Shown: piece by piece, positions 5,769 through 9,806 of the stretch | How the letters are laid out: each line of letters begins with the position of its first letter | How positions within the stretch are numbered: position 1 is the stretch's first letter | Source of the DNA: Patescibacteria group bacterium | GTDB lineage: Bacteria; Patescibacteriota; Minisyncoccia; JAHCSD01 | Length of the DNA stretch: 9,806 nucleotides | NCBI GenBank assembly: GCA_018609185.1 | Contig: JAHCSD010000016.1 | Coordinates: 1-9,806 of the forward strand | Direction of reading: 5' to 3' | Notes under the pieces: generated by a model | The model's database searches: none | What the model saw: the letters and a program-made list of their open reading frames with translations, nothing else | Told to the model about the DNA's origin: nothing | Position numbers and translations under genes: made by a program

Positions 5769-6488
5769 TTAAAGAATCCTTGTTCCTCTAAACGGTTTAT
5801 TGGTAATAACATTTTCAAAGTTTTTCAGGTTAGTCCCTCGCATGACTATGGCCTCGATACGGAACTTCTTCGCGAACCTTGCCGCAACGGGGTCAACGGG
5901 AACCTTCATTCCCGGTGTCCATCTTTGCGCGATGAGTTTTTGGTACCTTCTCCACGTTATTTGTTTAATCGGTTGAGCGTTTTTGTACTGATTGTGGTCC
6001 TTGGTATATACGAAGTCGGGATGACCTGCCATAATCACTCGTTTTGCATGGAATCGTTTTGCAAGGAGGAGGGCAATATAGTCAGTTGACCATCCGGGCC
6101 GCCAGCCTGATGCAACGATGAGATTTTTCCTGGACTTTTCCCTAAGAGTTTTATGCGGGTCATCCAGTACCACCGGATACGATTCTTTCGCAAAGACGGT
6201 GCGCAGGAGATGTGCGTTAAGCCGGGTTGAGTGGATTCCAATCCAGTCTTTGTCTTCCTGGTTGATTCGGACGAGTTTTGATACCGCGTTTTGATAGTGT
6301 CTCGCAATTGTTCCTCCTCCGGTGACAATAATGAATCGTTTGCCCGATTTGAGATGACGAATAATAAAAGACCTGAATTTTTTAAGAAAAGGAACGTTAA
6401 GGCCGTTGGGGGCGATAATAGAACCGCCAAGGGCGATAATCACATAGTGGTTAGTGGATAGTGAATAGTGACTAGTGCGTTTTTTCAT
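5769..6488 (-). CDS. pyrH: UMP kinase, archaeal-type amino-acid-kinase fold
   Basis: This kinase should convert UMP and ATP to UDP and ADP in pyrimidine nucleotide synthesis. The 239 residues show the amino-acid-kinase order: VIIALGGSII (16-25), VTGGGTIARHY (55-65), STRLNAHLL (87-95), SGWRPGWSTDYIALLLA (127-143), HPDFVYTKD (156-164) and MKVPVDPVAARFA (194-206), ending GTRIL. The TRLNA and GxSTD blocks match archaeal UMP kinase, not the usual bacterial PyrH. The N-terminal 15 residues (KKRTSHYSLSTNHY) are translated from a CACTA-type microrepeat, so the true start may be the GTG at 6443. The ATG at 6488 is kept because a -10 box lies 10 bases before it. No Shine-Dalgarno is seen. It precedes ftsH by 60 bases but each has its own promoter. 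Confidence 0.82.
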   Translation of the reverse strand: MKKRTSHYSLSTNHYVIIALGGSIIAPNGLNVPFLKKFRSFIIRHLKSGKRFIIVTGGGTIARHYQNAVSKLVRINQEDKDWIGIHSTRLNAHLLRTVFAKESYPVVLDDPHKTLREKSRKNLIVASGWRPGWSTDYIALLLAKRFHAKRVIMAGHPDFVYTKDHNQYKNAQPIKQITWRRYQKLIAQRWTPGMKVPVDPVAARFAKKFRIEAIVMRGTNLKNFENVITNKPFRGTRIL

Positions 6489-6498
6489 TCCGGATGTT

Positions 6499-6528
6499 AT
6501 TGTATCATACCTTCAGTAAATATGAAAA
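6499..6528 (-). promoter_or_regulatory. UMP kinase promoter with extended -10
   Basis: TGA followed by TACAAT (6499-6504) forms an extended -10 ending 10 bases before the ATG. The -35 candidate TTTTCA (6523-6528), at 18-base spacing, lies in the T-tract of the upstream terminator. Confidence 0.55.
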
Positions 6529-6556
6529 GTCCCATTCCTGGCTGGAATGGGACTTT
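6526..6556 (-). terminator. Intrinsic terminator of the GC-rich orphan gene
   Basis: A 13-bp perfect stem, 6526-6538 with 6544-6556, has a 5-base loop and on the minus strand runs into CTTTTCATATTT. It starts 20 bases after the stop codon of the 443-residue gene and is the strongest hairpin in the window. Confidence 0.9.
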
Positions 6557-6576
6557 ACGCTTCTGGGGATTAGTGG

Positions 6577-7908
6577 CTAGGCCTCGGCCTCTGCGACTTC
6601 GGGCGCGCCTCCCGCTTCGACAAGCTCCTCCGTCTCGGCCTCCTGGGCCTCGCGGGAACTCATCCACTCTTCGAACTTCTTCCGGCGGTTGATGAGGGTA
6701 ACAAGGAACTTGTGCGGTTTGAGGGCAATCCTTGCAGTTTCGAAAGCCTCCACCGCAGTCTTGTAAGCCGTCTGTGTGTCCTCGTCAGCGTCGTCTGCGG
6801 GTGCTTCGGGCGCTACGGGTTCGGTCGGAAGCTCAAGCGAGAATCTCTCGCCAACTGCGGGTGCCAGGAACTCTTCGAAGCTGGAAGAGAGAATCTCGTC
6901 TAGCGTGAAGTTTCCCCGGCCGGTGAAGCTGATCACCACTGATAGGGGACCTCGCCTCTGGCCCGAGGTGTAAGGATTCTTGGGGGGCCAGTGAGCCACC
7001 GCAACACCCTTCTTAGTGGCGCCTTCTGTAAAGGAGATCTCGCGCTTATCCGTCATCTCCTGGCGCTGGGCGTTGAAACCTTCGGCCTTGTAGCGGCCCA
7101 CGAGCGCTTGCCTGATCGGGAGAACAAAGTAGGGCTCACCACGCGGGGTTCCGAAGTCTTCCTCGGGCGTGAGAACGACCCTCTTGTCGCCCATTCTCTC
7201 GATGACAGATCGCTGGGTGCAATCTATCACGCGAGCTTTTCCTCCACTGCACCCGAGAAGCACAACGTGCGTCTTGGTCGCAATAATGGGTTCGCCCGAA
7301 CGTGTGAACATGGGCTTGCGATCCTTGTCCAGTCTCTGGACAGGTCCGTCTTCCCCAATGATCTGCGGGTGGTAAATGAGGGCGTATTCACCGTCCTCTT
7401 TACCATCGCTGGCCATGTGGATAGTGAAGCCTTCGGTGGCTTTGTCGAAGAGCCCCTTCTCACGAGTCTGACGCTCGGCGATTCGCTCATTGCGGCGTTC
7501 CTGGAAACGAGCATCGGCCCGTTTCTTGTTGATCCGGGCAGCGAAGATGTTCCCGGTATCAGGGTCCTCGAGCAGGTCGATTATGGCCTGCGCATTGGCC
7601 TCCTCTTTCGCGAACATCTCTGCCGGAAGATCGTCCTCCCTGCGAAGGGCACGGATCTTAGATCGGTTCTGGTACGCCTCTCCGAGGATCTTGGCCTGAT
7701 CTTCGGCGTGATCCTTGAGCGCCTGTAGGCGGCCGGACGGATCCGTCAGAGTCATCTCCTTGAGTTTGTTCGTGAGTTCCGTGACCTCGACGCTCGAGAA
7801 CACCTTGCCGATGTCCTTCGGATCTTTGATCCCGACCTCTGCGAGCGCAGCAGCGCCCGCAGTCTGCTCCTCTTCCGGACCACTGGTGTAAACTGGTTCT
7901 CCAGCCAT
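6577..7908 (-). CDS. Unrecognised GC-rich, charged cytoplasmic protein, probably highly expressed
   Basis: I do not recognise this 443-residue protein. It has no signal peptide or membrane helix. The N-terminal third (about 28-165) is rich in Glu, Lys, Arg and Ala (KDHAEDQAKILGEAYQ, then RFQERRNERIAERQTREKG) and is probably helical or coiled coil. The middle (about 166-370) looks beta-rich and has the only two cysteines, in LLGCSGGKARVIDC. The C-terminus is an acidic Ala-Glu-Pro tail. The ATG is fixed by AAGGAGGT at 7917-7924, 8 bases upstream. It has a perfect consensus promoter and a strong terminator. Two 60-base samples (7021-7080 and 7501-7560) each hold 34 G or C, against 24 in an ftsH sample (4921-4980). 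Codons favour C and G endings, which fits either translational selection in an abundant protein or recent transfer. Confidence 0.8.
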   Translation of the reverse strand: MAGEPVYTSGPEEEQTAGAAALAEVGIKDPKDIGKVFSSVEVTELTNKLKEMTLTDPSGRLQALKDHAEDQAKILGEAYQNRSKIRALRREDDLPAEMFAKEEANAQAIIDLLEDPDTGNIFAARINKKRADARFQERRNERIAERQTREKGLFDKATEGFTIHMASDGKEDGEYALIYHPQIIGEDGPVQRLDKDRKPMFTRSGEPIIATKTHVVLLGCSGGKARVIDCTQRSVIERMGDKRVVLTPEEDFGTPRGEPYFVLPIRQALVGRYKAEGFNAQRQEMTDKREISFTEGATKKGVAVAHWPPKNPYTSGQRRGPLSVVISFTGRGNFTLDEILSSSFEEFLAPAVGERFSLELPTEPVAPEAPADDADEDTQTAYKTAVEAFETARIALKPHKFLVTLINRRKKFEEWMSSREAQEAETEELVEAGGAPEVAEAEA

Positions 7909-8052
7909 ATCTTATGACCTCCTTAGTCATACTATGAATGTGAATTCGTTCTTTCCGTAGCGGCACAAAAAACGCCTTCTTTTTTCTTATATACCTCCTT
8001 GATTTGCTATACAGTCGTTTTTACGTGTGTAAGCCAATCCCCATCAGCTTAA
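7909..8052 (-). promoter_or_regulatory. Leader with two ribosome-binding sites
   Basis: The predicted leader of about 143 bases carries AAGGAGGT twice. The copy at 7917-7924 serves the 443-residue gene. The copy at 7993-8000 is followed by ATATAAGA, against CATAAGA after the first, but has no ATG, GTG or TTG at usable distance. It could be a duplicated initiation site, a ribosome standby site, or an initiation at a rare AUA codon. A short frame from the ATG at 7930 (MTKEVIRYGW) overlaps the real start and looks spurious. Confidence 0.45.
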
Positions 8053-8058
8053 CTCTCC

Positions 8059-8087
8059 ATTATACACTATAATTAAAAAAATGTCAA
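8059..8087 (-). promoter_or_regulatory. Perfect consensus sigma70-type promoter of the GC-rich gene
   Basis: The minus strand has TTGACA (8082-8087), exactly 17 bases, then TATAAT (8059-8064), with an all A/T run in the first part of the spacer. Every consensus base is met, which predicts very strong transcription starting near 8052. Confidence 0.9.
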
Positions 8088-8104
8088 GTCTTTTTGGCAT
8101 TTTT
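8077..8104. terminator. AT-rich hairpin overlapping the -35 box
   Basis: Bases 8077-8087 pair with 8094-8104 at 10 of 11 positions (the odd pair is G-U on the plus strand, A-C on the minus) around a 6-base loop. On the minus strand it ends in a T-run, so it may end the rpsA message. Its 3' arm contains the TTGACA of the next promoter. Confidence 0.4.
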
Positions 8105-8111
8105 ATAAAAA

Positions 8112-8174
8112 AACACTAAGTACCACGAATACCAACACTAAGTACCACGAAACGGATTAGTGGCTATTAGTGTT
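8112..8174. repeat. 18-bp direct repeat and matching inverted arm after rpsA
   Basis: aacactaagtaccacgaa occurs at 8112-8129 and exactly again at 8134-8151. An inverted partner, gtggctattagtgtt (8160-8174), can pair with either copy over CCAC and AACACTAA with a 3-base internal mismatch. On the minus strand the second-read copy ends in a T7 run, so this may be a two-choice rpsA terminator. The rpsA stop codon itself is in this CACTAA-rich sequence. Confidence 0.5.
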
Positions 8175-8188
8175 AATATTAGTGGTCA

Positions 8189-9289
8189 TTAGTGTCCCCC
8201 TTCGAGAGAAAGCGCAATCTTGTGTTCTTTGGGGTCGATCAGTACAATTTTAAAATAATACTTTTTCCCAATCGTAAGTTTTTCTTCCATGTTTTTCTGT
8301 GAACCAAATTCTGAAATATGAACAAGGCCCATGATGTTTTTATCGAGTTCCGCGAATGCACCATATGGGTTGAATTTAGTAACTTTTGCCTTTACCACTT
8401 CTCCTTTCTTAAATTTTTTCTCAACATCTTCCCAGGGGTCTTTTTTGAGGGCCTTGAGCGAAAGGGAGACCCTGCCATTCTTAATTTCTATAATTTTTAC
8501 CTCTACTTTTTCGTCTACCTTGACGATATCCCCGGGACTTGCAACCAGCTGCCAGTCGAGTTCTGAAATATGAATGAGGCCCTCAATGTCTTTTTTATCA
8601 AACTTCATAAATGCGCCAAAATCTACAACGCCGGTAATCGTGCCTTTAACGGTATCTCCCACGTGGTATTTTTCGAGAACTTTTTTTAGTGATTCTTCCT
8701 GAACCGCTTTTTCTGAAATAATGAGCTTTTCTTCTTTAGGATCAAAGTCTAATATCTTTACGGTGAGAGTTAGGTCAACCAGTTTTCGTAATTCCTGAAC
8801 AAGTTTTGCGGGGTCGGCTCCCCCCACCTTAGGATAGTGCTCGGCGGCAAGTTGAGAAGCGGGGAGAAACGCAGGGATTCCGCCCACATCCGCAATAAGC
8901 CCTCCCTTGTTTGCGTTCTTAACCACCACCGTAATGGTTTCCCCCTTTTCTTTCTTGTCCTGTATGTCTTTCCATGCCATCTCTTCTCCGGCATCGCTCA
9001 AAGAAAGCTCTACAAACCCGTCTTTATTTTCGGGTTCAACAACTTTTGCGGCTATCAGATCTCCCGCCTTAATTTTTTTTATCGTCCCGAGTGCCTGATG
9101 CAGTTCAGCTCCATACACAATTCCTATTCCATTGTGACCAAGATCAAAAAATATTCCCTCTCGTTCCCGTCCCAATACCTTTGCATCTATTAATTCCCCT
9201 TCTTTGAGGGCGAGTACCAGGTCTTTTCGATCTTTGATAAGCGAATTCATCAGGTCGCTTTTTTTGGTTGTTGGCTTTGGTGATGTCAT
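8189..9289 (-). CDS. rpsA: 30S ribosomal protein S1-like protein with four S1 domains
   Basis: S1 helps the 30S subunit bind and unfold mRNA. From the ATG at 9289 the protein has 366 residues and four S1 (OB-fold) domains: about 30-100 (EGELIDAKVLGREREGIFFD), 115-195 (GGLIADVGGIPAFLPASQL), 210-282 (DFGAFMKFDKKDIEGLIHIS) and 295-366 (PYGAFAELDKNIMGLVHIS). Domains 3 and 4 carry the classic GAFxxxD...GLxHISE signature. Domains 1 and 2 are more diverged, as in the ribosome-binding domains of S1. Four domains rather than six is common outside proteobacteria. An ATG 12 codons upstream overlaps the promoter, so the later one is chosen. No Shine-Dalgarno is present and the message is probably leaderless. 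The C-terminus ends at the last S1 domain without a tail. Confidence 0.9.
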   Translation of the reverse strand: MTSPKPTTKKSDLMNSLIKDRKDLVLALKEGELIDAKVLGREREGIFFDLGHNGIGIVYGAELHQALGTIKKIKAGDLIAAKVVEPENKDGFVELSLSDAGEEMAWKDIQDKKEKGETITVVVKNANKGGLIADVGGIPAFLPASQLAAEHYPKVGGADPAKLVQELRKLVDLTLTVKILDFDPKEEKLIISEKAVQEESLKKVLEKYHVGDTVKGTITGVVDFGAFMKFDKKDIEGLIHISELDWQLVASPGDIVKVDEKVEVKIIEIKNGRVSLSLKALKKDPWEDVEKKFKKGEVVKAKVTKFNPYGAFAELDKNIMGLVHISEFGSQKNMEEKLTIGKKYYFKIVLIDPKEHKIALSLEGGH

Positions 9290-9296
9290 GAGTATA

Positions 9297-9325
9297 AGCA
9301 TAGAATAACATAGGGGAAAATGCAA
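9297..9325 (-). promoter_or_regulatory. Candidate rpsA promoter giving a leaderless message
   Basis: TTGCAT (9320-9325), 17 bases, then TATGCT (9297-9302), which ends 7 bases before the ATG. Another -10-like TATACT (9291-9296) lies only 1 base before the ATG and is too close. Confidence 0.4.
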
Positions 9326-9345
9326 TAATTATTGGCCAAATAGGG

Positions 9346-9375
9346 TTGCGAGAGGGGGGTGAAACGTGCTAAAAT
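9346..9375 (+). promoter_or_regulatory. Candidate promoter of the MBL-fold gene, leaderless
   Basis: TTGCGA (9346-9351), an 18-base spacer and TAAAAT (9370-9375) end 6 bases before the ATG at 9382. It diverges from the rpsA promoter within 93 bases. Confidence 0.5.
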
Positions 9376-9381
9376 TTTAGT

Positions 9382-9806
9382 ATGGTAATCACCTGGTACG
9401 GACAATCCTGTTTTAGAATTCAAAATCCTCACATTAATCTTCTTATTGATCCGTTTGGATCTGGTCACGGGATTCCGGCCCCTAGAGGCGGCGCGCGTAT
9501 TGTTGTTATGTCCGAGGGCGCACCACCGAAGGTCAAAGGAGAAGACGTTTTTTGTATTACCGGACCCGGCGAATACGAACGGGAAAACGTATTTATCCAG
9601 GGGATTACCCCAACAGGAAATTCGGAAAGAGACGAGAATCGGTCCACTCTCTATACCGTACTTGTAGAAGGGATACGCATTGCGCATCTTAATCTTCGGT
9701 CTGAGGCCACGCTTTCCGATAAAGACATTGAACAATTGGGGGAGGTCGATATTCTCATGCTTCCCGTAGGGGACAAGAAAACATATCTCCCAGGCGCGGG
9801 CGCAAC
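9382..9806 (+). CDS. MBL-fold protein lacking the metal-binding motif (cut by window edge)
   Basis: The plus strand is open from the ATG at 9382 to the right edge, 141 residues. MVITWYGQSCFRIQ, then LLIDPFGSG, then ITGPGEYERENVFIQGI, then YTVLVEGIRIAHLNLRS, then GEVDILMLPVG is the order of the UlaG-like metallo-beta-lactamase-fold family (Zn-dependent hydrolase of the lactamase_B_3 type). In active members, the strand that reads ARIVVMS here is followed by HxHxDH; here it is EGAPPKVKG, with no histidine. The later ligand block HLGD reads HLNL. The protein is therefore probably not a metal-dependent hydrolase, although the fold seems kept. The C-terminal half is outside the window. It is the only plus-strand gene and is divergent from rpsA. 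Confidence 0.75.
   Translation, partial: MVITWYGQSCFRIQNPHINLLIDPFGSGHGIPAPRGGARIVVMSEGAPPKVKGEDVFCITGPGEYERENVFIQGITPTGNSERDENRSTLYTVLVEGIRIAHLNLRSEATLSDKDIEQLGEVDILMLPVGDKKTYLPGAGA

Noticed and set aside
6991..7728. 245-residue open frame on the plus strand opposite the GC-rich gene
   Set aside because: Long antisense frames are expected opposite GC-rich coding DNA. The minus-strand gene has a promoter, Shine-Dalgarno and terminator; this one has none.
7658..7966. 102-residue minus-strand frame overlapping the start of the GC-rich gene
   Set aside because: It is out of frame with the supported gene, has low-complexity arginine-rich translation and starts at a GTG without a ribosome site.
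9290..9325. Upstream ATG for rpsA (MHFPLCYSM...)
   Set aside because: The extension overlaps the -10 and -35 boxes and is unlike the N-terminus of S1 proteins.

Overview
The window looks like a stretch of a small, moderately AT-rich bacterial genome, most likely from the Candidate Phyla Radiation (Patescibacteria, Parcubacteria-like). This placement is inference. It rests on bacterial FtsH, S1 and sigma70-type promoters beside an archaeal-type UMP kinase, tRNA genes without an encoded CCA end, several apparently leaderless genes, a metallo-beta-lactamase-fold protein that has lost its metal motif, and intergenic DNA full of short palindromes.

All genes but the last lie on the minus strand. 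From the right end going left, they are: a right-edge partial MBL-fold gene on the plus strand (9382-end), divergent from ribosomal protein S1 (8189-9289); an unrecognised GC-rich 443-residue protein with a perfect consensus promoter (6577-7908); an archaeal-type UMP kinase (5769-6488); the membrane protease FtsH (3876-5708); an HTH plus LAGLIDADG-like protein (3034-3693); two tRNA genes, Ile with anticodon UAU (2951-3022) and Val with anticodon GAC (2851-2924); a small lipoprotein (2156-2521); adenylosuccinate lyase purB (244-1620); and the N-terminal S4 domain of an RluA-family pseudouridine synthase cut by the left edge (1-176).

The genes do not form one functional operon. Most have their own promoter, and four (ftsH, UMP kinase, rpsA, MBL-fold) have a -10 box ending 6-10 bases before the start codon, which predicts leaderless or near-leaderless mRNA. 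The lipoprotein and the GC-rich gene instead have near-perfect Shine-Dalgarno sites. At three junctions an AT-rich or T-tailed hairpin overlaps the promoter of the next gene, so termination and initiation are packed together.

Two intergenic stretches carry the structure that gene calls do not explain. Between purB and the lipoprotein gene (1621-2155), the purB leader holds five copies of a 15-20 base sequence in both orientations, arranged so that mutually exclusive stems can form, the last one touching the purB start codon. Between the lipoprotein gene and the tRNAs (2522-2850) are a two-hairpin element that also occurs at 2035-2076, a perfect palindrome, a duplicate of the tRNA-Val 3' end, a large imperfect inverted repeat and a remnant of another tRNA 3' end. 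No CRISPR array, transposase, rRNA or complete mobile element was seen.
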